Source of the DNA: Dryocola sp032051265
GTDB taxonomy: Bacteria > Pseudomonadota > Gammaproteobacteria > Enterobacterales > Enterobacteriaceae
Direction: 5' to 3'
Assembly (NCBI GenBank): GCA_032051265.1
Contig: DAMBYU010000004.1
Coordinates: forward strand, 372,001 to 436,000
Length of the DNA stretch: 64,000 nt
The notes beneath the pieces are model-generated. The model was not told the origin of the DNA and did not search any database. It saw only the letters and a list, made by a program, of their open reading frames with translations. Shown one piece after another: positions 1 through 9,028 of this stretch (the stretch's first letter is position 1; every line of letters begins with the position of its first letter). The translations under genes and the position numbers were made by a program.

Positions 1-1295
1 AGCCACACTGAAATCGCCATGCCGGGCGTAATCACCATAATCACCAGAATGCCTACCATAAAGAGCAGGCAGATCCAGTTACCCAGCGGATAGAGCAGCG
101 CCGGGAAGCGAGTTTTCACGCCCTGCAGATCTTTCTTACGGCGGAATTTAATGTGCGCAAGGCTAATCATTGCCCAGTTAATCACCAATGCCGAAACCAC
201 TAGCGCCATCAGTAAGCCGAAGGCTTCTCCGGGCATTAAGTAGTTAATCAGTACGCACAGCGCGGTCGTAACGGCTGAAACCAGAATCGTGCCTACCGGA
301 ACGCCGCGTTTATCAACCTTGAGCAGTGCCTTAGGCGCGTTGCCTTGTTGCGCAAGGCCGAACAGCATGCGGCTGTTACAGTAAACGCAGCTATTGTAGA
401 CCGACAGGGCCGCCGTCAGGATCACCACGTTCAGCGCGTTAGCGACCAGAGAATCCCCCAGCTCATGGAAGATAAGCACGAACGGGCTGGTGTCTGCGGT
501 CACGCGTGTCCATGGCATCAGTGAAAGCAACACGGCCAGTGAACCCACATAGAAGATCAGAATGCGGTAGATAACCTGGTTGGTCGCTTTAGGAATGCTG
601 ATCTCCGGGTTATCCGCTTCAGCGGCGGTGATACCTACCAGCTCCAGGCCGCCGAACGAGAACATAATGATCGCCATCATCATCACCAGCCCCGTCATAC
701 CGTGCGGCAGGAAACCGCCTTGTTCCCAGAGGTTGCGCACCGTTGCCTGAGGACCTGCGCTGTCGCTAAACAGCAGCCAGCCGCCGAAGAGGATCATGGC
801 CACCACGGCGACCACCTTGATGATGGCGAACCAGAACTCCATCTCCCCGAACACTTTGACATTGGTGAGGTTGATGGCGTTGATAAGCACAAAGAAAACG
901 GCGGCGGAAACCCAGGTTGGGATCTCAGGCCACCAGAACTGAACGTATTTCCCGACGGCGGTCAGTTCTGCCATCGCAACCAGAACATAAAGAACCCAGT
1001 AGTTCCAGCCGGAAGCAAAACCGGCAAATCCGCCCCAGTATTTATAGGCAAAATGGCTGAAAGAACCGGCGACCGGCTCTTCAACAACCATTTCGCCAAG
1101 CTGGCGCATAATTAAAAAGGCGATAAACCCTGCGATAGCGTAGCCGAGAATAATGCCCGGACCCGCGGACTGAATGACGGAGGCACTGCCCAGAAACAGG
1201 CCCGTCCCGATAGCTCCACCCAGCGCGATGAGCTGAATATGGCGGTTTTTAAGGCCGCGCTTTAGCGTGTCGCCGCCTTGCTGTTGACCATCCAT
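1..1295 (-). CDS. aroP: Aromatic amino acid permease AroP (3' end outside the window)
   Basis: Inner-membrane symporter of the APC superfamily that imports phenylalanine, tyrosine and tryptophan. The reading frame starts at the ATG ending at 1295 (MDGQQQGG..., preceded by GAGGTTT as ribosome binding site) and runs off the left edge after 431 codons, so about 26 C-terminal residues are missing relative to the 457-residue E. coli protein. Visible family marks are the N-terminal helix stretch GGAIGTGLFLGSA and the later MFSFGGLELVGITAAEA. The protein is very hydrophobic throughout, as expected for 12 membrane helices. It is divergent from pdhR, as in E. coli. In E. coli the gene is repressed by TyrR; I could not find a convincing TyrR box upstream. 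Identification rests on long near-identical stretches to E. coli AroP; the close paralogue PheP is less likely given this neighbourhood. Confidence 0.95.
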   Translation of the reverse strand, partial: MDGQQQGGDTLKRGLKNRHIQLIALGGAIGTGLFLGSASVIQSAGPGIILGYAIAGFIAFLIMRQLGEMVVEEPVAGSFSHFAYKYWGGFAGFASGWNYWVLYVLVAMAELTAVGKYVQFWWPEIPTWVSAAVFFVLINAINLTNVKVFGEMEFWFAIIKVVAVVAMILFGGWLLFSDSAGPQATVRNLWEQGGFLPHGMTGLVMMMAIIMFSFGGLELVGITAAEADNPEISIPKATNQVIYRILIFYVGSLAVLLSLMPWTRVTADTSPFVLIFHELGDSLVANALNVVILTAALSVYNSCVYCNSRMLFGLAQQGNAPKALLKVDKRGVPVGTILVSAVTTALCVLINYLMPGEAFGLLMALVVSALVINWAMISLAHIKFRRKKDLQGVKTRFPALLYPLGNWICLLFMVGILVIMVITPGMAISVW

Positions 1296-1755
1296 CGTTA
1301 AACCTCGTGATTGTGATTGTTTTTATACGCTCGTAGCGGCGTGTGTAATTTTGCAATGCCGTAAGGTGTAGTCTTTTTTTTACGGTTGTTAATTGCACTA
1401 TTTTGCGTTGTGGACTACCGCAGCGCCAAGAATAGTGGTAAGCGCCAGCATTTGCACCTGCTTTCTTTTATTGCCATGACGAGTTGGATAAAAAGAAACC
1501 AACCGTAAATAAGCGCCCGTGTTCTACCGCCGGGTTATTTCCCGATCCCGGGGGGTATTTACGAATTTATATTCATATATAAAGGGGTTGAATCGGTTCA
1601 GATTGTCAGAAAATTGAAAGAGCGCGCTTTTATAAAAGTTAAATCTGCCACTTTGGGAGTAATCATAAGTTTTGTGCAAGGTTACATGTTTGAAACGTTA
1701 TATCTGTGATGTTGTTAAAAAGTGCCCGCTTTACTGATTTCAATCAAAACCAATA
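1296..1755. other. aroP-pdhR divergent intergenic region
   Basis: About 460 bases with no supportable gene. It is AT-rich, especially 1560-1700, and must carry the aroP promoter on the minus strand. A TATAAAA-like -10 candidate can be read on the minus strand near 1321-1328. I saw no convincing TyrR boxes and no small reading frame with a ribosome binding site. Confidence 0.6.
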
Positions 1756-1784
1756 TGGACAGAAGGTGAATACTTTGTTACTTT
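1756..1784 (+). promoter_or_regulatory. pdhR promoter
   Basis: A -35 TGGACA at 1756-1761 and a -10 TACTTT at 1779-1784 are separated by 17 bases. They place the transcription start near 1791, so the PdhR dyad at 1801-1817 would lie at about +11 to +27, the arrangement described for E. coli. The position is inferred from spacing and from that published geometry. Confidence 0.6.
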
Positions 1785-1800
1785 AGCGTCACGAATGTGA

Positions 1801-1817
1801 AATTGGTCATACCAATT
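1801..1817 (+). promoter_or_regulatory. PdhR operator
   Basis: The sequence AATTGGTCATACCAATT is a perfect match to the known PdhR site AATTGGTnnnACCAATT. It lies just downstream of the predicted pdhR promoter, so PdhR bound here would repress the pdhR-aceEF-lpd operon until pyruvate releases it. Confidence 0.92.
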
Positions 1818-1848
1818 GACTCCGGGCTAATGGCAGAGAAAAGGAAGA

Positions 1849-2613
1849 ATGGCCTACAGCAAAATTCGCCAACCTAAATTATCCGATGTGATTGAGCAGC
1901 AGTTGGAGTTTCTTATCCTTGAAGGAACCTTGCGTCCCGGCGAAAAACTCCCACCCGAGCGCGAACTGGCAAAACAGTTTGACGTTTCTCGTCCTTCACT
2001 GCGCGAGGCCATACAGCGTCTCGAAGCGAAAGGATTACTGCTTCGTCGACAGGGCGGTGGCACTTTTGTCCAAAACAGCCTCTGGCAGAGCTTAAGCGAC
2101 CCGCTTGTAGAACTGCTGTCTGACCATCCAGAATCCCAGTTTGACCTGCTTGAAACCCGCCATGCCCTGGAAGGGATCGCCGCCTATTACGCCGCCTTGC
2201 GCGGAACGGACGAAGATCTCAAGCGCATTGGCGACTGCCACGTTGCTATCGAGCAGGCTCAGGAGTCCGGCGATCTGGATGCCGAATCCGACGCCGTTAT
2301 GCAGTATCAAATTGCAGTGACTGAAGCTGCACACAACGTTGTGCTACTACACTTGTTGCGTTGCATGGAACCTATGCTCGAACAAAACGTTCGTCATAAC
2401 TTTGAATTGCTCTACGCGCGTCGCGAAATGCTGGCGCAAGTGAGCAGCCATCGCGCCAGCATTTTTGCGGCGATTATGGCTCGCCAGCCGGAGCAGGCGC
2501 GTGAAGCGTCGCATCGTCACCTGGCATTTATCGAGGAAATATTGCTGGATCGCAGCCGCGAAGAGAGTCGTCGTGAACGTTCTCTGCGGCGCTTACAGCA
2601 ACGAAAGGAATAG
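1849..2613 (+). CDS. pdhR: Pyruvate-responsive transcriptional repressor PdhR
   Basis: GntR/FadR-family regulator of the pyruvate dehydrogenase operon and of respiratory genes; pyruvate releases it from DNA. The 254 residues equal the E. coli length. The N-terminal winged helix-turn-helix is visible at about residues 10-76 (PPERELAKQFDVSRPSLREA around 40-59, then the wing motif GGGTFV). The rest is the helical FCD effector domain. The ATG at 1849 follows AAAGGAAGA. It is the first gene of the pdh operon and has a perfect PdhR operator upstream, consistent with autoregulation. The gap to aceE carries a long stem-loop (2667-2715). Confidence 0.97.
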   Translation: MAYSKIRQPKLSDVIEQQLEFLILEGTLRPGEKLPPERELAKQFDVSRPSLREAIQRLEAKGLLLRRQGGGTFVQNSLWQSLSDPLVELLSDHPESQFDLLETRHALEGIAAYYAALRGTDEDLKRIGDCHVAIEQAQESGDLDAESDAVMQYQIAVTEAAHNVVLLHLLRCMEPMLEQNVRHNFELLYARREMLAQVSSHRASIFAAIMARQPEQAREASHRHLAFIEEILLDRSREESRRERSLRRLQQRKE

Positions 2614-2666
2614 AGCCAGATTTCAGGCTCGCAAGCGCCAAACTTAGAGCGCGGCAACTAAACGCA

Positions 2667-2715
2667 GAACCTGTCTTATTGTGTTTTTTCAAGGAAAGCA
2701 CAATGGGACAGGTTC
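2667..2715 (+). repeat. Long stem-loop between pdhR and aceE
   Basis: The arm GAACCTGTC at 2667-2675 pairs perfectly with GACAGGTTC at 2707-2715. The stem continues inward through two G-T pairs to ATTGTG (2678-2683) against CACAAT (2699-2704), then a few T-A pairs, giving about 20 pairs. No T-run follows, so this is not a standard intrinsic terminator. It could set pdhR versus aceE mRNA levels by processing or protecting the aceEF transcript. Confidence 0.8.
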
Positions 2716-2756
2716 CAGATAATCAACGTATTAGACACAGATAAGGAATACCACCC

Positions 2757-5420
2757 ATGTCAGAACGTTTCCCAAATGACGTGGATCCGATCGAAACTCG
2801 CGACTGGCAACAGGCGATCGAATCGGTCATCCGTGAAGAAGGTGTTGAGCGTGCTCAGTATCTCATCGACCAGTTATTGTCCGAAGCTCGCAAAGGCGGC
2901 GTTAAAGTGGCTGCTGGTACTGGTGTAGCCAACTACGTAAACACTATTGCCGTTGAAGATGAGCCGGAATACCCGGGCAATCTGGATCTGGAACGCCGCA
3001 TTCGTTCTGCCATCCGCTGGAACGCCATCATGACCGTTCTGCGCGCGTCCAAAAAAGATCTGGAGCTTGGCGGCCACATGGCTTCCTTCCAGTCTTCTGC
3101 GACCATCTACGAAGTGTGCTTTAACCACTTCTTCCGTGCGCGCAGCGAAAAAGACGGCGGCGATCTGGTGTACTTCCAGGGCCATATTTCTCCGGGCGTG
3201 TACGCTCGTGCGTTCCTGGAAGGCCGTCTGACCGAAGAGCAGATGAACAACTTCCGTCAGGAAGTTCACGGTAAAGGTCTGTCTTCTTATCCGCACCCGA
3301 AACTGATGCCGGAATTCTGGCAGTTCCCGACCGTTTCTATGGGTCTGGGTCCGATCGGTGCTATCTATCAGGCTAAGTTCCTGAAATATCTGGAACACCG
3401 TGGTCTGAAAGACACATCTGAGCAAACCGTTTACGCCTTCCTGGGCGACGGTGAGATGGATGAGCCGGAATCCAAAGGCGCTATCACCATCGCTACCCGT
3501 GAAAAACTGGATAACCTGTGCTTCATCATCAACTGTAACCTGCAGCGTCTGGATGGCCCGGTAACCGGTAACGGTAAAATCATCAACGAACTGGAAGGCA
3601 TCTTCGCAGGTGCTGGCTGGAACGTGATTAAAGTCATGTGGGGCAGTCGTTGGGATGAGCTGCTGCGTAAAGACACCAGCGGTAAACTGCTCCAGTTGAT
3701 GCAGGAAACCGTTGACGGCGACTACCAGACCTTCAAATCCAAAAACGGCGCTTACGTGCGCGAGCACTTCTTCGGTAAATATCCAGAAACCGCAGCGCTG
3801 GTTGCAGACTGGACTGACGAGCAGATCTGGGCGCTGAACCGTGGCGGTCACGATCCGAAGAAAGTTTACGCTGCACTGAAAAAAGCGCAGGAAACCAAAG
3901 GCAAAGCGACTGTAATCCTGGCCCACACCGTCAAAGGTTACGGCATGGGCGACACTGCTGAAGGTAAAAACATCGCGCACCAGGTTAAGAAAATGAACAT
4001 GGACGGCGTGCGTTACGTCCGCGATCGTTTCAACGTGCCGGTGACTGATGCTGACATCGAAAAACTGCCGTACATTACCTTCCCGGAAGATTCTGAAGAG
4101 TACAAGTACCTGCACGAACGTCGTCAGGCGCTGAAAGGCTACCTGCCGTCTCGTCAGCCGAACTTCACCGAGAAGCTGGAACTGCCTGCGCTGGAAGATT
4201 TCTCTCAGCTGCTGGAAGAGCAGAATAAAGAGATCTCCACCACTATCGCCTTCGTTCGTGCCCTGAACGTGATGCTGAAGAACAAGTCGATCAAAGATCG
4301 TCTGGTGCCGATTATCGCCGACGAAGCGCGTACTTTCGGTATGGAAGGTCTGTTCCGTCAAATCGGTATCTACAGCCCGAACGGTCAGCAGTACACCCCG
4401 CAGGACCGTGAGCAGGTTGCCTACTATAAAGAAGACGAGAAAGGCCAGATCCTGCAGGAAGGTATCAACGAGCTGGGCGCAGGCGCATCCTGGCTGGCTG
4501 CTGCGACCTCTTACAGCACCAACAACCTGCCGATGATTCCGTTCTACATCTACTACTCCATGTTCGGTTTCCAGCGTATCGGCGACCTGTGCTGGCAGGC
4601 TGGCGACCAGCAGGCTCGCGGCTTCCTGGTAGGTGGTACTTCCGGTCGTACGACGCTGAACGGTGAAGGTCTGCAGCACGAAGATGGCCACAGCCATATT
4701 CAGTCTCTGACTATCCCGAACTGTATCTCTTACGATCCGTCTTACGCGTACGAAGTCGCTGTGATCATGCACGACGGCCTGGAGCGTATGTACGGTGAGA
4801 AACAAGAGAACGTTTACTACTACATCACCACGCTGAACGAAAACTACCATATGCCGGCAATGCCGGAAGGCGCCGAGGAAGGTATCCGTAAAGGTATCTA
4901 CAAACTCGAAACCCTCGAAGGCAGCAAAGGTAAAGTTCAGCTTCTGGGCTCCGGTTCTATCCTGCGTCACGTTCGTGAAGCAGCGCAGATCCTGGCGAAA
5001 GATTATGGCGTAGGTTCTGACGTTTACAGCGTCACCTCCTTCACTGAACTGGCGCGTGATGGCCAGGATTGTGAGCGCTGGAACATGCTGCACCCGATGG
5101 ATACGCCACGCGTACCTTACATCGCTCAGGTGATGAACGACGCACCGGCTGTAGCATCTACTGACTATATGAAACTGTTCGCCGAGCAGGTCCGTACTTA
5201 CGTTCCGGCTGATGACTATCGCGTGCTGGGTACCGACGGTTTCGGTCGCTCTGACAGCCGTGAGAATCTGCGTCACCACTTCGAAGTTGACGCTTCTTAC
5301 GTGGTGGTAGCGGCGCTGGGCGAACTGGCTAAACGTGGCGAAATCGATAAGAAAGTGGTTGCGGAAGCAATTACCAAATTCAACATCGATGCAGAAAAAG
5401 TTAACCCGCGTCTGGCGTAA
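2757..5420 (+). CDS. aceE: Pyruvate dehydrogenase E1 component
   Basis: Thiamine-diphosphate-dependent homodimeric E1 of the pyruvate dehydrogenase complex; it decarboxylates pyruvate and reductively acetylates the lipoyl groups of AceF. The 887 residues equal the E. coli protein. The ThDP/Mg motif is seen as GDG at residues 230-232 and NCN at 259-261. The N-terminal region that binds E2 (residues 1-50) is intact. The ATG at 2757 follows ATAAGGAATA. aceF follows after 14 bases, so the two are co-transcribed. Codon use is strongly biased towards preferred codons, typical of a highly expressed enzyme, which also creates a very long spurious frame on the opposite strand. Confidence 0.98.
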   Translation: MSERFPNDVDPIETRDWQQAIESVIREEGVERAQYLIDQLLSEARKGGVKVAAGTGVANYVNTIAVEDEPEYPGNLDLERRIRSAIRWNAIMTVLRASKKDLELGGHMASFQSSATIYEVCFNHFFRARSEKDGGDLVYFQGHISPGVYARAFLEGRLTEEQMNNFRQEVHGKGLSSYPHPKLMPEFWQFPTVSMGLGPIGAIYQAKFLKYLEHRGLKDTSEQTVYAFLGDGEMDEPESKGAITIATREKLDNLCFIINCNLQRLDGPVTGNGKIINELEGIFAGAGWNVIKVMWGSRWDELLRKDTSGKLLQLMQETVDGDYQTFKSKNGAYVREHFFGKYPETAALVADWTDEQIWALNRGGHDPKKVYAALKKAQETKGKATVILAHTVKGYGMGDTAEGKNIAHQVKKMNMDGVRYVRDRFNVPVTDADIEKLPYITFPEDSEEYKYLHERRQALKGYLPSRQPNFTEKLELPALEDFSQLLEEQNKEISTTIAFVRALNVMLKNKSIKDRLVPIIADEARTFGMEGLFRQIGIYSPNGQQYTPQDREQVAYYKEDEKGQILQEGINELGAGASWLAAATSYSTNNLPMIPFYIYYSMFGFQRIGDLCWQAGDQQARGFLVGGTSGRTTLNGEGLQHEDGHSHIQSLTIPNCISYDPSYAYEVAVIMHDGLERMYGEKQENVYYYITTLNENYHMPAMPEGAEEGIRKGIYKLETLEGSKGKVQLLGSGSILRHVREAAQILAKDYGVGSDVYSVTSFTELARDGQDCERWNMLHPMDTPRVPYIAQVMNDAPAVASTDYMKLFAEQVRTYVPADDYRVLGTDGFGRSDSRENLRHHFEVDASYVVVAALGELAKRGEIDKKVVAEAITKFNIDAEKVNPRLA

Positions 5421-5434
5421 GAGGTAAAAGAAGA

Positions 5435-7318
5435 ATGGCTATCGAAATCAATGTACCGGACATCGGGGCTGATGAAGTTGAAATCACCGAGATCCTGGTC
5501 AAAGTGGGCGACAAGATTGAAGCTGAACAGTCGCTGATCGTCGTAGAAGGCGATAAAGCCTCTATGGAAGTGCCGTCTCCACAGGCTGGCGTCGTTAAAG
5601 AGATCAAAGTCTCTGTCGGCGACAAAACCGAGACCGGCGCACTTATCATGATTTTCGATTCCGCCGACGGTGCAGCAGCAGCTGCACCTGCTCAGGCAGA
5701 AGAGAAGAAAGAAGCAGCGCCAGCAGCGGCTCCAGCAGCCGCTGCAGCAAAAGAAGTGAACGTGCCTGATATCGGCGGCGACGAAGTTGAAGTTACCGAG
5801 ATTATGGTGAAAGTAGGCGACAAAGTAGAAGCAGAGCAGTCTTTGATCACCGTTGAAGGTGACAAAGCTTCTATGGAAGTTCCTGCGCCGTTCGCAGGCG
5901 TTGTCAAAGAAATCAAAATCAGCACCGGCGACAAAGTATCAACCGGCTCCCTGATTATGGTCTTCGAAGTGGCGGGTGCTGCACCGGCTGCGACAGAAAC
6001 CAAAGCTGAAGCCGCTCCGGCTGCAGCACCAGCGGCATCTGGCTCAAAAGAAGTTAACGTGCCGGATATCGGCGGTGACGAAGTTGAAGTGACCGAAGTG
6101 ATGGTGAAAGTGGGCGATAAAGTTGCCGCTGAACAGTCACTGATCACCGTGGAAGGCGATAAAGCATCCATGGAAGTTCCGGCGCCGTTTGCCGGCACCG
6201 TGAAAGAGATCAAAATCAGCACCGGCGACAAAGTGTCTACCGGCTCCCTGATTATGGTCTTCGAAGTTGAAGGCGCAGCGCCTGCTGCGGCCGCTAAGCA
6301 AGAAGCAGCGGCTCCGGCTCCTGCGGCGAAAGCTGAGAAACCAGCCAGCGCACCAGCTAAAGCCGAAGGCAAATCTGAATTTGCTGAAAACGACGCTTAC
6401 GTCCACGCAACTCCACTGATTCGCCGCCTGGCGCGCGAGTTCGGTGTGAACCTGGCGAAGGTGAAAGGTACAGGCCGTAAAGGTCGTATCCTGCGCGAAG
6501 ACGTTCAGGCTTACGTGAAAGATGCGGTTAAGCGCGCTGAAGCTGCACCAGCGGCTGCTGCGGGCGGCGGTCTGCCGGGCATGCTGCCATGGCCGAAAAT
6601 TGACTTCAGCAAGTTCGGCGAAATCGAAGAAGTGGAACTGGGCCGCATCCAGAAAATCTCCGGTGCGAACCTGAGCCGTAACTGGGTGATGATCCCGCAC
6701 GTAACGCACTTCGACAAAACCGATATCACCGATCTGGAAGCGTTCCGTAAGCAGCAGAACGACGAAGCCGCCAAGCGTAAGCTGGACGTGAAGTTCACGC
6801 CTGTCGTGTTCATCATGAAAGCGGTCGCAGCAGCACTTGAGCAGATGCCGCGCTTCAACAGTTCCCTGTCCGAAGATGGTCAGAAGCTGACGCTGAAAAA
6901 ATACATCAACGTTGGTGTTGCGGTTGATACGCCAAACGGTCTGGTTGTGCCGGTGTTCAAAGATGTGAACAAGAAGAGCATCACTGAACTGTCCCGCGAG
7001 CTGATGGCTATCTCCAAAAAAGCGCGTGACGGCAAGCTGACCGCTGGCGAAATGCAGGGCGGCTGCTTCACCATTTCAAGCCTCGGCGGTATCGGGACGA
7101 CTCACTTCGCGCCAATCGTTAACGCGCCTGAAGTGGCTATCCTGGGCGTGTCCAAGTCTGCAATGGAACCTGTCTGGAACGGTAAAGAGTTCACGCCGCG
7201 TCTGATGATGCCGATGTCTCTTTCCTTCGATCACCGTGTGATTGACGGGGCCGATGGTGCGCGCTTTATCACCATCATCAACAACATGCTGGCAGACATT
7301 CGTCGCCTGGTAATGTAA
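5435..7318 (+). CDS. aceF: Dihydrolipoyl acetyltransferase E2 of pyruvate dehydrogenase
   Basis: Core acetyltransferase of the pyruvate dehydrogenase complex, passing acetyl groups from lipoyl arms to CoA. It has three tandem lipoyl domains, each with the motif GDKASME; the lipoylated lysines are K41, K144 and K243. They are joined by Ala/Pro-rich flexible linkers (about 80-105, 181-205, 281-315). A peripheral-subunit-binding domain follows (about 324-361), then the catalytic domain with the DHRVIDGADGARF motif (H600, D604). Length is 627 residues, 3 shorter than E. coli, the difference probably lying in the linkers. Domains 2 and 3 are nearly identical even at DNA level. The gene ends at an intrinsic terminator before lpd. 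Confidence 0.98.
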   Translation: MAIEINVPDIGADEVEITEILVKVGDKIEAEQSLIVVEGDKASMEVPSPQAGVVKEIKVSVGDKTETGALIMIFDSADGAAAAAPAQAEEKKEAAPAAAPAAAAAKEVNVPDIGGDEVEVTEIMVKVGDKVEAEQSLITVEGDKASMEVPAPFAGVVKEIKISTGDKVSTGSLIMVFEVAGAAPAATETKAEAAPAAAPAASGSKEVNVPDIGGDEVEVTEVMVKVGDKVAAEQSLITVEGDKASMEVPAPFAGTVKEIKISTGDKVSTGSLIMVFEVEGAAPAAAAKQEAAAPAPAAKAEKPASAPAKAEGKSEFAENDAYVHATPLIRRLAREFGVNLAKVKGTGRKGRILREDVQAYVKDAVKRAEAAPAAAAGGGLPGMLPWPKIDFSKFGEIEEVELGRIQKISGANLSRNWVMIPHVTHFDKTDITDLEAFRKQQNDEAAKRKLDVKFTPVVFIMKAVAAALEQMPRFNSSLSEDGQKLTLKKYINVGVAVDTPNGLVVPVFKDVNKKSITELSRELMAISKKARDGKLTAGEMQGGCFTISSLGGIGTTHFAPIVNAPEVAILGVSKSAMEPVWNGKEFTPRLMMPMSLSFDHRVIDGADGARFITIINNMLADIRRLVM

Positions 7319-7321
7319 GCC

Positions 7322-7350
7322 AAAAAGCCGGCCAGTCGGCCGGCTTTTTT
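7322..7350 (+). terminator. Intrinsic terminator after aceF
   Basis: Stem GCCGGCC (7327-7333), loop AGTC, stem GGCCGGC (7338-7344), flanked by A5 upstream and T6 downstream. It separates aceEF from lpd, which in E. coli is transcribed both from its own promoter and by readthrough from pdhR. Confidence 0.9.
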
Positions 7351-7423
7351 CTGATAATCTCATGATGTTGTTTGAGATTAGCGGCTGCATAACATAAATC
7401 GTTTGCCGTTTGTTGTTTCAAAT

Positions 7424-7458
7424 TTGTTAACAATTTTGTAAACTGCGGGCGGATAGAA
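7424..7458 (+). promoter_or_regulatory. Putative lpd promoter and ArcA-type region
   Basis: The stretch TTGTTAACAATTTTGTAAAC at 7424-7443, followed by GATAGA near 7452-7457, resembles the E. coli lpd promoter, where ArcA represses anaerobically. The GTTAACA and TGTAAA cores look like ArcA half-sites. The exact -35/-10 choice is not clear from sequence alone. Confidence 0.4.
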
Positions 7459-7531
7459 CGTCCCGGTGGATGATGGGCGTTAAGACATAAAAATGACGTC
7501 AGACCCGCCGGAAATAAATTAAGAGGTCATG

Positions 7532-8956
7532 ATGAGTACTGAAATCAAAACTCAGGTCGTGGTACTTGGGGCTGGTCCTGCAGGCTACTCCGCTGCTTTC
7601 CGTTGCGCTGATTTAGGTCTGGAGACCATCATTGTAGAGCGTTACAGCACCCTCGGCGGTGTCTGCCTGAACGTTGGCTGTATCCCTTCTAAAGCCCTGC
7701 TGCACGTTGCTAAAGTTATTGAAGAAGCGAAAGCTTTGGCTGAACACGGCATCGTTTTCGGCGAGCCGAAAACCGACATCGACAAAATTCGTACCTGGAA
7801 AGAAAAGGTTATCAACCAGTTGACTGGTGGCCTGTCCGGTATGGCGAAAGGCCGTAAAGTCAAAGTGGTTAACGGTCTGGGTAAATTCACCGGCGCTAAC
7901 ACCCTGGTTGTCGAAGGCGAAAACGGCCCGACCACCATCACCTTCGATAACGCTATTATCGCGGCGGGTTCCCGTCCGATCGAACTGCCGTTCATTCCAC
8001 ATGAAGATCCACGTGTGTGGGATTCCACCGATGCGCTGGAGCTGAAAACCGTACCAAAACGCCTGCTGGTTATGGGCGGCGGCATCATCGGTCTGGAAAT
8101 GGGTACCGTTTACCATGCGCTGGGTTCAGAGATTGACGTGGTTGAGATGTTCGACCAGGTTATTCCGGCTGCCGATAAAGATGTTGTAAAAGTATTCACT
8201 AAACGCATCAGCAAGCAGTTCAACCTGATGCTGGAAACCAAAGTGACGGCGGTTGAAGCCAAAGAAGACGGCATCTACGTGACGATGGAAGGCAAAAAAG
8301 CTCCGGCAGAAGCGCAGCGTTACGATGCGGTGCTGGTTGCTATCGGTCGCGTGCCTAACGGTAAAATGCTGGATGCAGGCGCTGCAGGCGTTGAAGTTGA
8401 CGATCGTGGCTTTATCCGTACCGATAAGCAAATGCGTACTAACGTGCCGCACATCTATGCTATCGGCGATATCGTCGGTCAGCCGATGCTGGCGCACAAA
8501 GGCGTTCACGAAGGCCACGTTGCCGCTGAAGTTATCGCCGGCATGAAGCACTACTTCGATCCGAAAGTGATCCCATCTATCGCTTATACCGAGCCAGAAG
8601 TTGCCTGGGTCGGCCTGACCGAGAAAGAAGCGAAAGAGAAAGGCATCAGCTATGAAACCGCCACCTTCCCGTGGGCTGCTTCTGGCCGTGCTATCGCTTC
8701 CGACTGTGCAGACGGTATGACCAAACTCATCTTCGACAAAGAAACTCACCGTGTTATCGGCGGCGCGATTGTCGGGACTAACGGCGGCGAGCTGCTGGGT
8801 GAGATCGGTCTGGCTATCGAAATGGGTTGTGACGCTGAAGATATCGCGCTCACCATCCATGCGCACCCGACTCTGCACGAGTCTGTGGGTCTTGCCGCTG
8901 AGATTTTCGAAGGCAGCATTACCGACCTGCCAAACGCAAAAGCGAAGAAAAAGTAG
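7532..8956 (+). CDS. lpd: Dihydrolipoamide dehydrogenase (E3)
   Basis: FAD/NAD disulfide oxidoreductase shared by the pyruvate and 2-oxoglutarate dehydrogenase complexes and the glycine cleavage system; it reoxidises dihydrolipoyl groups and makes NADH. The 474 residues equal E. coli. Seen: FAD-binding GAGPAG (residues 13-18), redox disulfide C45-LNVG-C50, NAD-binding GGGIIGLE, a second FAD motif ending in YAIGD, and the C-terminal HAHPTLHE carrying the catalytic His-Glu pair. Two ATGs sit in tandem (7529 and 7532). The second is chosen because AAGAGG is then correctly spaced and the protein matches E. coli. A strong terminator follows. Confidence 0.97.
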   Translation: MSTEIKTQVVVLGAGPAGYSAAFRCADLGLETIIVERYSTLGGVCLNVGCIPSKALLHVAKVIEEAKALAEHGIVFGEPKTDIDKIRTWKEKVINQLTGGLSGMAKGRKVKVVNGLGKFTGANTLVVEGENGPTTITFDNAIIAAGSRPIELPFIPHEDPRVWDSTDALELKTVPKRLLVMGGGIIGLEMGTVYHALGSEIDVVEMFDQVIPAADKDVVKVFTKRISKQFNLMLETKVTAVEAKEDGIYVTMEGKKAPAEAQRYDAVLVAIGRVPNGKMLDAGAAGVEVDDRGFIRTDKQMRTNVPHIYAIGDIVGQPMLAHKGVHEGHVAAEVIAGMKHYFDPKVIPSIAYTEPEVAWVGLTEKEAKEKGISYETATFPWAASGRAIASDCADGMTKLIFDKETHRVIGGAIVGTNGGELLGEIGLAIEMGCDAEDIALTIHAHPTLHESVGLAAEIFEGSITDLPNAKAKKK

Positions 8957-8973
8957 CTTTCAGCGTTTGACGA

Positions 8974-8999
8974 AACGGCCCCGCGGGGCCGTTTTTTTA
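8974..8999 (+). terminator. Intrinsic terminator after lpd
   Basis: An 18-base perfect palindrome (8975-8992, ACGGCCCC/GGGGCCGT arms) is followed by seven T. It ends the pdhR-aceEF-lpd transcripts. Confidence 0.93.
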
Positions 9000-9028
9000 T
9001 GCCTGCTAAAAGGCTACCCTTGCGGATT

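Noticed and set aside
702..1115. Plus-strand frame opposite aroP
   Set aside because: aroP on the minus strand is a full-length match to a permease; the plus frame is charged low-complexity sequence with no homologue I recognise.
1296..1450. TyrR boxes for aroP
   Set aside because: I looked for TGTAAA-N6-TTTACA and found only poor partial matches such as TGTAA...GCAA; not enough to call.
2874..5279. An 801-codon open frame antisense to aceE
   Set aside because: It lies wholly opposite aceE, which matches the E1 family over 887 residues. Strong codon bias in highly expressed genes removes stop codons from an antisense frame. The translation has no recognisable family and no ribosome binding site.
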